Below, piece after piece: positions 1 through 9,621 of a stretch of DNA of 64,000 nucleotides. The notes under the pieces are model-generated. The model ran no database searches. It was given only the letters and a program-made list of their open reading frames with translations, and was not told the origin of the DNA. Made by a program: the position numbers and the translations under genes. The DNA comes from Lantana camara (Eukaryota; Streptophyta; Magnoliopsida; Lamiales; Verbenaceae): contig CM074860.1 in assembly GCA_037501455.1 (NCBI GenBank), forward strand, positions 49,238,501-49,302,500, given 5' to 3'. Numbering within the stretch: the first letter of the stretch is position 1; each line of letters opens with the position of its first letter.

Positions 1-715
1 TGAGACGAGACTCAATATGAGACCAAGTATGACCCACGACCATGCTCATGTAAATAAATAAAACAAACAATCAATTGACACTTAGCATGTATGAACACCA
101 ATTAACACCTAAGAGGTGAAATTAATATCAAGAAATCATGTATTCTTATCATTCAATTATTTCAAGTTCAATTCATATAAGGCATGGAATCACACAATCA
201 CGTTTGAGCAATTAATTAGGAAGAAGTATCAAGTAGGAGCATACCTATCAAGTAATCAAGTATATATATCATATAATTCACATATGGGAGCCGATAGAGT
301 GAAAGGAATGCAATACGAAAGGTTTTGGTGAAGTTTGGTAAAAACGGACAATTATAGAAACCTACATGATGAGGGAAAACTGGAATATCTTCAGATATAG
401 ACGTTGGAATTGAGTTTTGCTTGTTTGGTATGAAAGTAGACACAAAGACCTTTCCGAGGATATATGACTCATTTTCTAGTTCAAAGCGAGGAGAAAATGG
501 CGCTAGCTTGAAGTTGGGTGAATGCACTTTGTCGATAAAGTAGCGACACCAAAAAGAATTGATAATATCTCACAAACAGCAAACGATATTGATGTTATTC
601 AAACTGTATGTTTTTCCAGACTTCAATAGGTTTCCAACGGTTCAAATATCGGGTCAATCGGAGTTCGTATGAGGGAGAACGTAACAAAACAATCTTGGAC
701 AGAAAACATGGGCGG

Positions 716-821
716 ATCCATGGCCATGGACAAAAATCCACGCCCGTGGATTCCTATGCCGAAAAACCAAGTTTTCTGGACTCAAATCCACGGCCATGGG
801 TCAAAATCCACGCTCGTGGAT
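716..821. repeat. Palindrome cluster in B LTR (ATCCAC...GTGGAT)
   Basis: There are four inverted-repeat units: 716-730, 736-751 (ATCCACGCCCGTGGAT, arms perfect), 786-800 and 806-821. The centres are GGCC, GCCC or GCTC. The second B LTR carries the same cluster at about 11518-11622. It lies about 35-38% into the LTR in sense orientation. Confidence 0.85.
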
Positions 822-1379
822 CGTCCTACAGCAGCAATACGAAGGGAAAATAGGGCAGGCTCGAGATTTGGCTCCCAAATCAAACCCACACCAAACCAAG
901 GCAAGAAATCAACTCAAAACTATCATATATAATGCATATATCAATTAGGCACCAATTAATCCATGGAAACATACATATATCATCAAGAAATCATCATCCA
1001 AACCCCAAAAATATACATGCTTTCCAACCTTCACATAACTTCATGTATCCAAGTTATAAATGTATGAAACTAGTTCAAAACCAACATATAAAATCCATAT
1101 AGCCACAAAGACATCACAAGTGTCATAAACCCTAACTTTGCTATCATAAATCCTCAAAGAAATATGCATGCTCTTACCTTGAAGATGGAGAAGATGAAGG
1201 GAAAGAGAAAGATAAAGTATTGGAGCTCAAATTCTTGAAGAAAAATGGAATAAAACTTGGCTTCCTTCTCCATGGTTGGATCGGTATAGAGGGAGAGAGA
1301 AATGGAAATATCTTTAGCTTGTCTCAAGAATGAAATGAAGGAGATAATATATGTATATGTGTATGTAAAATAGGAGGCA

Positions 1380-1381
<2 letters not shown>

Positions 1382-1425
<44 letters not shown>
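1382..1425. repeat. (TA)n microsatellite in B LTR
   Basis: This is a pure TA dinucleotide run of about 44 bp. The partner run in the other LTR of the same element (12183-12206) is only about 24 bp, so it changed length after insertion. It lies about 430-475 bp into the LTR in sense orientation, upstream of the leader and donor-like site, where a TATA box would be expected. Confidence 0.9.
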
Positions 1426-1428
<3 letters not shown>

Positions 1429-1857
1429 TTGTATATACTTAAAGTGAGTCAAGATATATATGTATATGTGTATATATGTATGTATGGAATATAATTAAAG
1501 TGTGATGAAAAGTCTTCGCATTAAAACTTATTTGCACATAAGCCCTTGTCTCTTAGGACTTTACAAGTTAGAGATGTATCAACTTGACATGTATGCGAGA
1601 TGATTATATGACCTTATATATATGTATATATATATAGCTCTAAAGAATATGATGAAATGGAGTTGAATATATATATATGTTATGCAAAATCACTTAAATC
1701 ATAATTGCAAGTATTCAAATCAAGGAAATTAAATAATGCGAATCTACTAAATATGAATCTTGCCATAAATTACAAGTTCATAAAATTTCATGTAGACACT
1801 TGATCAAATAATTCACAAATATCATGAAATACATAATTGAAAAACTGGGGCGTTACA

Positions 1858-2090
1858 ACTGTCCCCAGGTCCATACTCGAATTCTAAATCTTTAAAACAA
1901 GCGGTGAGAGAGCGCCGTCTCTCAAACAAGCAACGAGAGCACCCCGTCTCTCAAACATACAACGAGAGCACCTCGTCTCTCAAACAAACAATGAGAGACC
2001 CCGTCCCTCAAAAAAGTAATGAGAGAACCCCGTCTCTCAAACAAGAAACACACAACCTAAGATCATCTGAATAAGCACTCACACACAGTC
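1858..2090 (-). repeat. B internal 3' end with 29-bp tandem repeats
   Basis: This is the internal end of B next to its 3' LTR. The purine tract before the LTR (CTGGGGACAGT on the minus strand) is a weak polypurine tract. From about 1895 to 2039 there are five imperfect 29-bp units built on GAGAGCACCCCGTCTCTC, each pairing GAGAG with CTCTC. The internal region is then cut by element C at 2091 and resumes at 6454. Confidence 0.75.
2086..2090. other. Target-site duplication of C, left copy (CAGTC)
   Basis: CAGTC here is repeated at 6454-6458 just after element C. Five bp is the usual gypsy duplication size. Confidence 0.9.
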
Positions 2091-4750
2091 TGTAGCACCC
2101 TAAACCCCAAGGCGCCACATCCCCCGCACTATAGCCTCGATCCACGTATGAAATGGACAGTTCATACATAAACCAAGACCACAGTGAACGGGTGACAATA
2201 GAAATGACGCTCTAGGCGGGACACTCTCCCCAACAGTCAAAACAACCATGAACAGAAAAGCGGAAGCAATAAAATTACTCATCCATATGTATAGGTACCA
2301 TATTTATTACATAGATACATATAGGTACCAATTTTCTGTCGATACATTATCATATCTTCAACAATATACATCAATAGGTATTCAAAAGCTGTCAATCGTG
2401 AACATAGCATGATATCCGACAAAATATAGATACATGAAAGGTGCAACACTAGACCCGTGACAATGCAGGACTCGACCAACTCCCGCCTAGTACAACCACG
2501 CTCAAAAGGTACCTGAAAAGTGGAGTATCAGTCTACCGAAGACTGAGTGAGGGGCAATAAATAAATATAACACACATCACATCCAAATTGTAGCCTCGGG
2601 TGAAGACTTTAGCATAAAATAAAATAGATATATAATTCAATAAGTTCAATCTTTGCCCGAGATTACAACCCATCATTTTAACACTTTTATTTAATCATGC
2701 TTGTCAATATCATGAACATGTGGCCCCGGCGAGTAAGGGCAATCTCCAACCGAACTCCCAATCGTGAACAATACGTGGTCATGCTTGCTTGCTTGATAAA
2801 TAAGTGATCATACAATATCTTTAGTGCTCACATAGACAATTTCATACTTGAAAACATGCAATAACCCGAGGATAACCCGACATTCCGGATTAATCCCCAG
2901 TCTCCTTCTTCCTCAGGGTGATAGCGAGTTTGCAAGGCTCGACTATCCACGACATGGTGTGTGTAGAGGACATGACCCTCTAGACACGGAACTCCTTCCA
3001 CCACTAATCTCCTAGTGGCTTCGGGGTTGATCCCAACAATGTGAGGATAATTCAGGAGTTGCCCGTCAGCCCTTGCTTTCCCGGTTGGCTCAAGAATTAC
3101 CCTCGGGCCCACGTGCAATCATGTACTCGCCAACATGCTTGAAAATCATGACAATCGATACATTCTTGCTTGAAACATTGATTACTTTGAAAACGTTTAT
3201 AAGTATACTAGGTTTTGGCCGAAAATTAGCACATAAGGGTTATAGGGTTCGTTTTACCAAAACAAAACCTCACCTTTCTTGCAAAATAAAATAAAGAAGC
3301 GTTCTAAGGAGCTTGCTCCCCGTCCACGCCCTCGTGACCTGTGCAAATACGACATATGAACATGAGACATGGACTAAAATGGCCAAAAGCTGACGAACGG
3401 CGAAAACGTGTCGAGACGACCATGAAAATGCAATGTGGTATTATAACTTTTGGTTTCACATCATATTAGTACATATTATAGCAATTCGGGGTCAAAGAAG
3501 TCGTCGGGTCGAGGGGTCATTTTTGAAAATTTATGCAGAAACTTTTGTTCTGCAACACAGGTGGGAACGGCCGTTCCGGTCCCTTTTTGAAAAATGGGAA
3601 CGGTCGTTCCCAAGGTTCCCCAAAACGTGCCCGCGTCTTTTCCCTTTTGAAGCGCGCCTTTGAGCTGGGAACGGCCCTTCCGGCGCAAGGCCAAAATGGG
3701 AACGGCCGTTCCCATGCTCGGCCGCTTATAATTTGAAAAGGAATGGGAACGCCCGTTCCCGCAATGCCTTGGGGCTGGGAACGGTCGTTCCCAGTTTCTG
3801 CAACTGAAAAACAGAGCAGAAACAGGGGAAGCTCTCGGGGAAGAAACAACAAAGCAACAACAATCCATTTTTGAACCCCAAACACTATAATTTCTGGAAA
3901 TATGATGCAAACCACTTCAATACATGATAATATATCACTTAGACACATAAACCATGAAATATCATCAAGAATTCATGCTTTCAAGTTTATGATCAACTTG
4001 ATCATTCAAGCCATAAATCCAAGAATTCAAGTTATAAATCATGCTATAATTCCATAGATGATCACATAATTACACTTTGTTCACAAATATCTCATTTATC
4101 AAATCAAACTAAAACCCTAGCCTAGGCAAATATGATCAAGAACCATGGCTTCCATGCAAACCAACCTTAAAATGAAGAGATGGATGAAAAAGATAATGAA
4201 CTCTCAATTTCTTCCAATATTCCTTGATGATTCTTGAGATGGATGATGAAAATCACTTCTTCCCTTTTCTTCCTTGGACTACCGAGAGTGAGAGAGGATG
4301 AAATGGTTGAAAATGATCATGGAATGTGGAAGAAAGGATGATACGTAATTCATCCTCTTGGTTTTTGTGAAAATTGCCAAATTGATAATTAATCCTTGAA
4401 GTCTTCAAATTATACAATTAAGTATGCCATGATTTAAAATATGCTCCATTTGGTCCCTACAAATTTATGCAATTAAATCCCTAATATTTTAGAAAATATT
4501 TAACTAGGGACAATTTGGTAATTTATCACTCTCGGTAATTGATTTCATGCAAGAAAATATTTTCCGTGTCATGAAATAATATTTTGAATGATATGAATTT
4601 AAAGAATGAATATAAATAATGTTTCATGAATTTTATAAGATATGAATGCCACGTATGAATATTATGAAATTAAAAGAAATAAAAGAAAACCTACACTCAA
4701 AACGCACACGTGGCGTGCCTACCTGTTCATCCGGAAACCGGGGCGTTACA
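2091..4750 (-). mobile_element. Element C 3' LTR (2660 bp)
   Basis: Starts TGTAGCACCC and ends GGGCGTTACA in plus orientation (TGTAACGCCCC to GGGTGCTACA in sense). It contains six GGGAAC palindromes (3563-3794). On the minus strand it has an acceptor-like TTTGCACAG ending at 3339 and a weak donor-like AAG/GTTGG at 4168-4161. ORFs inside it overlap in several frames and look spurious. Confidence 0.92.
3563..3794. repeat. Palindrome cluster in C LTR (GGGAAC...GTTCCC)
   Basis: There are six units at about 3563, 3595, 3666, 3697, 3744 and 3775. The best are TGGGAACGGCCGTTCCCA (3697-3714) and CTGGGAACGGTCGTTCCCAG (3775-3794). Centres vary between GGCC, GGTC, GCCC and GGCCC. Sense position is about 36-45% of the LTR. 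Confidence 0.9.
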
Positions 4751-5811
4751 ACTCTCCCCCCCTTAGAAGAATCTGGTCCCCAGAAACCATCAACCAGGTG
4801 CTCGTTACTCCCACAGATCAAACATAGGCCTAACCGACGCCTGCAGTTATCATAAGTGTGCGTAGGATGTCCACACCATGTGCACCTCGGTCTCTGGGGT
4901 GGCTGAGGTGGTGCTGGAGCTCTCGGACCCTTCTGTGATGGCCCTGTAAACTTAGGTTTCTTCCCGGTATCCCTCTGAGCTGGAGGTGTAGAATAAGTCA
5001 TCGGCCTTTTTCCTGAGCTCGAACCCTGGCCTGATCTCGAGCCTGAAGCCTGTCCTGCTCGCTGAGTAGCCCTCCTAGCACTATCAGAATCTTCAACCTT
5101 TAGGGCCTTTGATGTAGCTTTCGCCCAGGTGCTAGTATTAGTCGCTTTCAGTGCATCCTGAATGTCTGGTCTCAATCCCTGAACGAACTGCATCGCCTTG
5201 TGAAAGTCATCGTTCGCTATGTTGGGTGCATAACGAGAAAGCCTCTCGAACTCAGCGATGTACTGGCCCACGGACCTGCCTCCCTGTTTTAGCTCTGTAA
5301 ACTCCCTCAATCTGCGGGTACGGGAAGCTGGAGGAATATACTTGTTTCTGAACTCCCGTACAAAGACCTCCCAGGTAATCTCTGTCCCTGCTGCCTCCAG
5401 AACGATCTGAGTGCTCTCCCACCAGGAGTAAGCCTCGCCCTGAATAAGAGTGAGGGTGCAACGAGCCTTCTCCTGACTGTCGCAAGGAATAAGCTGCCAA
5501 ATCCTTTCAATCTCTTTCAACCACATCTCTGCCTGAATGTCGTCTCCCTTATAGAACTTCGGGGGACGCTGATTCTGGAACTCTCGCAAGATAGCAGAAA
5601 TAGGATTCTCTGGAGGTGCTACCTGCGCTGGTGGTGGTGGAGGTACCCGTTCCTGTAACCTCTGATCAATTAGCCCCACTACTGCGTTCATAAAGTCCTG
5701 GGGCTGTGCCTGAGCAGGCGGAGGAGGGGGTGATCTCTCGCGGCGATGATGTCGGCGATGATGATGCCTGTGCCTCGAGGATCGGTCACTGGAACGTCTA
5801 TCATGCTCCAT
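4633..5811 (-). CDS. Element C gag, fused by deletion to polypurine tract and LTR
   Basis: Open frame of 392 residues. The start is set by CAGGATG, the same context as in gag of A and G. Residues 1-35 are an Arg/His/Ser-rich tail. About 80-215 is the capsid-like retrotransposon gag core (motifs [36 protein letters not shown]), giving the virus-like particle protein. A first complete CCHC knuckle (CTWCGHPTHTYDNC) sits at about 310-323. The second knuckle (CLICGSNEHLVDG) loses its last Cys at the deletion junction. The frame then runs through the polypurine tract (FWGPDSSKGG) and, from about residue 354, into the LTR for about 39 residues. No protease or RT follows. The frame has no internal stop, unlike the pol regions of F1 or G. 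Confidence 0.88.
   Translation of the reverse strand: MEHDRRSSDRSSRHRHHHRRHHRRERSPPPPPAQAQPQDFMNAVVGLIDQRLQERVPPPPPAQVAPPENPISAILREFQNQRPPKFYKGDDIQAEMWLKEIERIWQLIPCDSQEKARCTLTLIQGEAYSWWESTQIVLEAAGTEITWEVFVREFRNKYIPPASRTRRLREFTELKQGGRSVGQYIAEFERLSRYAPNIANDDFHKAMQFVQGLRPDIQDALKATNTSTWAKATSKALKVEDSDSARRATQRAGQASGSRSGQGSSSGKRPMTYSTPPAQRDTGKKPKFTGPSQKGPRAPAPPQPPQRPRCTWCGHPTHTYDNCRRRLGLCLICGSNEHLVDGFWGPDSSKGGRVVTPRFPDEQVGTPRVRFECRFSFISFNFIIFIRGIHIL
4751..4767 (-). promoter_or_regulatory. Polypurine tract of C
   Basis: The minus strand reads AAGGGGGGGGAGAGT directly against the LTR start TGTAACG, the plus-strand priming site of LTR retrotransposons. Confidence 0.85.
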
Positions 5812-6000
5812 CCTGAGATTAAATCACTAAACATGCGTGGCTTGATCAATAAATGCAAATGAGTGCATAAAATTTCCATAATATTTCCAGAATATCAAGT
5901 AGCACGTATTCAAGGAAAATCAAGTAGTGCAATTAATGCGAATAAGGGAGTAAATCAAGTAATTCAACCCAATGCAGACTCCCAAATACCACATAATCCT

Positions 6001-6453
6001 ATGAAATGGTTGAAAATGATCATGGAATGTGGAAGAAAGGATGATACGTAATTCATCCTCTTGGTTTTTGTGAAAATTGCCAAATTGATAATTAATCCTT
6101 GAAGTCTTCAAATTATACAATTAAGTATGCCATGATTTAAAATATGCTCCATTTGGTCCCTACAAATTTATGCAATTGAATCCCTAATATTTTAGAAAAT
6201 ATTTAACTAGGGACAATTTGGTAATTTATCACTCTCGGTAATTGATTTCATGCAAGAAAATATTTTCCGTGTCATGAAATAATATTTTGAATGATATGAA
6301 TTTAAAGAATGAATATAAATAATGTTTCATGAATTTTATAAGATATGAATGCCACGTATGAATATTATGAAATTAAAAGAAATAAAAGAAAACCTACACT
6401 CAAAACGCACACGTGGCGTGCCTACCTGTTCATCCGGAAACCGGGGCGTTACA
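6001..6453 (-). mobile_element. Element C truncated 5' LTR
   Basis: Aligns with 4299-4750 of the other C LTR almost base for base and ends CGGGGCGTTACA. The sequence to its left, up to CATAATCCT at 5991-6000, matches the gag leader found in A at about 19516. The junction shares ATG between the two partners, so the PBS and roughly 2.2 kb of LTR were lost through a microhomology deletion after insertion. Confidence 0.88.
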
Positions 6454-9400
6454 CAGTCCGCCACATAGGGAGCAAGTATAAGAGGTTTAGTATTCTAATT
6501 AGTCATACGAACAATTAACAATTACAAAGAACAATAGATGGTAATATTAAAATGCATAGTGTACGTGATATGCATGTTTAGGTGTACCGTTCACCGATGT
6601 AATGAAGTTTGAAATTGATAACTTTCCAGTATCGTTGCATAGTCTGATTCCTGACTGACTCGATTCCTCATCCTGCCCACTGTATGTATCCAATATCCTC
6701 TCAATCTTCATCCCACGATCAACTCTTTATCTTTTCCCGATACGACAATCCGGAGTTTCAACTCTTGAATATGCACAAGATAGTATATCCACTCACTCCT
6801 TCTTCCCACAAATTAAAGTTAATCTCCTCAGATGGAAGAGCTAATTATGTGACAGCTCAAAGTTCGGTTTCTACCCTTATAATAGTGTAACACCTTTGTG
6901 CTCCTTTTGCGCAGATCTTGAATGACAATCGCATCGCCTTCCCTGTAGAATTCTCATTTATGATTAAAGTATGTTCACTCTACATGTAGAAACCATTATC
7001 TCTCCCATTTCTCATCAAATTTCTTTTTATTTCAGCTCGGCTTAAGATATGCCTCCTTATGGCTTTAGAAATCCCCATTTGAGAACTTTAGGCACATGAG
7101 CTTTAAGATATTGAAGACTTGGTCCCCATGTTTCTGATAGAGGGAAAGAAGGAACCACCTTTCTTGAAGTTTTCCAGCCGGCTCTCCCCCTTAAGAAAAT
7201 AAAACATATATATATATTCCATCTCACTTCTTGAACTTGTTCGACCATTTCTCAATCCAAGGTATCTATTCTTTCAAATTTTCTTGAAGTACCTATCACT
7301 TTCGATCTTGTTCCCGAAATTTCCTCCATCCCGGTTGGAAATCGAAATGAACACAAAGTTCACCATCCCTTCTCGAATGCTCACCTCCGGTTCTTGAATC
7401 ACTTAACCTTTTCTGAAATTATTCTCACAAAATTTTATCCAAATCTTGAAGATCATCAAGTGCCAAAGTCTTCTAATCCTTTCCCTTATCCGTTTCCAAG
7501 AAATCCCGTTGTTAATAACTCTTGCATTTTTTTTCTTCTATTGAAAGTAACTCGTTTGAGCCCATCAATAACTTTGAAGTCATTTCCCCGGTGGTCTCTC
7601 CCCCTTAAGAATTCCTATTCTTACCCCTTGGCTCGTAACATCACTTCTTAACTTGAAAATTCTTGATTCCTTAAATTTAGCTTCCTTGGTATAAGTGGTT
7701 CTAACCACGCCACTTAGCCGAAAATTTTCTCACGTTACTTTTGCAACGATCGGTAGGAACAACAACCCACTTCTACCAATCTAACTCTCGGCTATTTCTC
7801 CGACCTCTAAATTGCTCTTCGTCTTTTATCCTTTTTCAACCCCATTATTTCCTTGTCATAATTCGGTTATGTCTCGGTTGAAGTAATACTTGATACGAGA
7901 ATTGGGGAGAGTTGCTATCAAGATAACACTTAATAATGCATGCCGGGTTAATATGTCAATGCATGTGTCACACTTGTAAGTAGCAAATACAAAAGTTGGA
8001 AAATTTACGCTCAATTAGGAATGCATAAATAATTAAAGAAATTTAAATAATTTAAACAATGTATGATGCACGTGCTCATTAATGCGTTGAACCTGTCACC
8101 GAAGTTGCATCTTTTAGCTTAACACTTTTCCTTATTTGTTGATTTACGAGCTTTCCTTGAATTGATTGGTCATTTCTTGTTACCCACGGTCTTTGAACTT
8201 CTTCAAATTCCCTAGCGTCAACTCGTACATATCCCCCGCTCGAGAATCGAAATTTCTTGAACTCGATTCCGTCCCCAAGTATTCCTTCCAATTTATTGAT
8301 TCTAAGTGTGGCTCGAGCCTTCACCTTAAACTTCCTCTTGACCAAAGTTTCCTTGTATCAACTCGCAAAACTTTGTAGTCAACATTATGATTCTTGAACT
8401 CAAATGCTTCTACTTCCATGAAATTGGTACCTTGCCTTCCTTCGAGGAATTAATGTCTAATTGCTATCTAAGTTCTTCCTTAGCCATCACATCCAATGAA
8501 GTCCTCTAAATCTACTCTTTGAGAATTAAATCGATTATATGCTTTGTTTTCTTACTTGCCTACACCTTGAGCCTATGATTCCCTCCAAAAGATAATTGCC
8601 TTTCTTTACCGTTTCCATTTGTTGCTCCATATCTACCAATTCAACTTTTTCCTTACTCGAAATCCATAGTGGCTTCAATTCCCCTTTTTCTTAGTCTCTT
8701 CTTTCTTCTTCATCGATCTAACCCCCCTCCAAGATGTACTTCGTTCCATTCCTCGATTTTTACAACCCCGTTGAGTTTGGTTGACTAACTTTCGATGTGG
8801 CATGGGTGTATGTGTTGATGTTATGATGACTTAGCATCATCTACCCTAACTCCACCTCTTTGAATTTCTTCAACTTCCCTAAAGCTTGTAAGTCATCCCA
8901 CAACTTGATTTTTGGTTCCAATAATGGAAAATCCTCAACTTGCTTTCAAATCCAAACCCTAAGTCCCTAGTACCCTCGAGGCCTCCCTGTTGATTGAGAC
9001 CTCGAATCTTAAAACACTCTAGAGATTTTCTTTACTTTGCTCCTAAATTTAATTCGTTTATTTCGGGCCTTATCAGTCGAACCATAACCCAATCAGAGAG
9101 AGGACCATAACTCTTGAATTCTCGTGTGAAGTTACCCAGTGCATTCCTCACAACTACAAATCTAGATAAAGGGGCTTACGATAACTTGGGATTGTCGTAG
9201 AAATTGACCGTGGTTTGATATGTCTTTATAGCCTATAAATCAAAAATTAATTCAAAGCTAAATGCATGTGGTTAGTGCATGCTCATGTCACATAATTAGC
9301 ATTTAAACACATATTTGATGCAAAATGCAATAATTACTTCAACAAAATTAAAGAAAACACATTAAACATATAAATTCCCAAACCATACAAGGTCAATTAA

Positions 9401-9621
9401 TCCTCAAGTAGTAACACAAATCAATGCCATGCACAAGTCATCAAGTAGCTCAAGGATGTTTAGGTAAGTTCAAATAAATTCAAATAAGTTCAAGTAGTTC
9501 CAAATAAGATGCAAGACTCACAATTTATCAATTAATCCTATGCCGTTCGACCTAGACTTGACACGACACGACACGACGCTAGAACCGTGGTTTTGCAACC
9601 GGGCTCTGATACCACCTAAGA
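6454..9621 (-). mobile_element. Element B internal region, non-coding (LARD type)
   Basis: Together with 1858-2090 this makes about 3.4 kb between the B LTRs. No gag, RT, RNase H or integrase motif can be read in any frame, and the longest open frames are under 90 codons. Much of it (about 7480-9620) aligns with the internal part of D (22328-23792 and 26864-27469), for example around 7870-7990 against 22705-22805 and 8085-8215 against 22930-23060. Conserved non-coding internals between long LTRs define LARDs, which need proteins from coding relatives such as A or G. Confidence 0.75.
9603..9614 (-). promoter_or_regulatory. Primer binding site of B
   Basis: The minus strand reads TGGTATCAGAGC, complementary to the 3' end of plant initiator-Met tRNA, 7 bp from the LTR edge. 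Confidence 0.88.

Larger units (their letters stand above)
1..1857 (-). mobile_element. Element B (LARD-like), left LTR, 5' part cut by window edge
   Basis: Base 1 aligns with base 10801 of the second B LTR, and the two stay near-identical to the end, so about 1.18 kb of this LTR lies before the window. In plus orientation the LTR ends GGGGCGTTACA at 1857, so in sense orientation it starts TGTAACGCCCC. It holds the palindrome cluster (716-821), a TA microsatellite (1382-1425) and a splice-donor-like CAAG/GTAAG read on the minus strand at 1181-1173. It has no coding capacity beyond a short upstream ORF next to that donor. Confidence 0.88.
2091..6453 (-). mobile_element. Element C: gag-only gypsy derivative with deleted pol and truncated 5' LTR
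   Basis: Bounded by CAGTC duplications and nested inside the internal region of B. Plus-strand order: 3' LTR (2091-4750), polypurine tract (4751-4767), gag (5811 down to the junction), short leader, then a piece of the 5' LTR (6001-6453). Protease, RT, RNase H and integrase are missing. The PBS and about 2.2 kb of the 5' LTR are also missing. The layout resembles elements called TR-GAG, although here it arose from at least two deletions. Confidence 0.9.

Noticed and set aside
3476..3948. Two overlapping minus-strand open frames of about 144 codons in the C LTR
   Set aside because: They lie on the GC-rich palindrome cluster, overlap each other in different frames, and have no family motif. 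They are by-products of local composition.
8079..8345. Minus-strand frame of 88 codons in the B interior as a possible gag remnant
   Set aside because: No CCHC, no gag core motif, and not preserved as an open frame in the matching D region.
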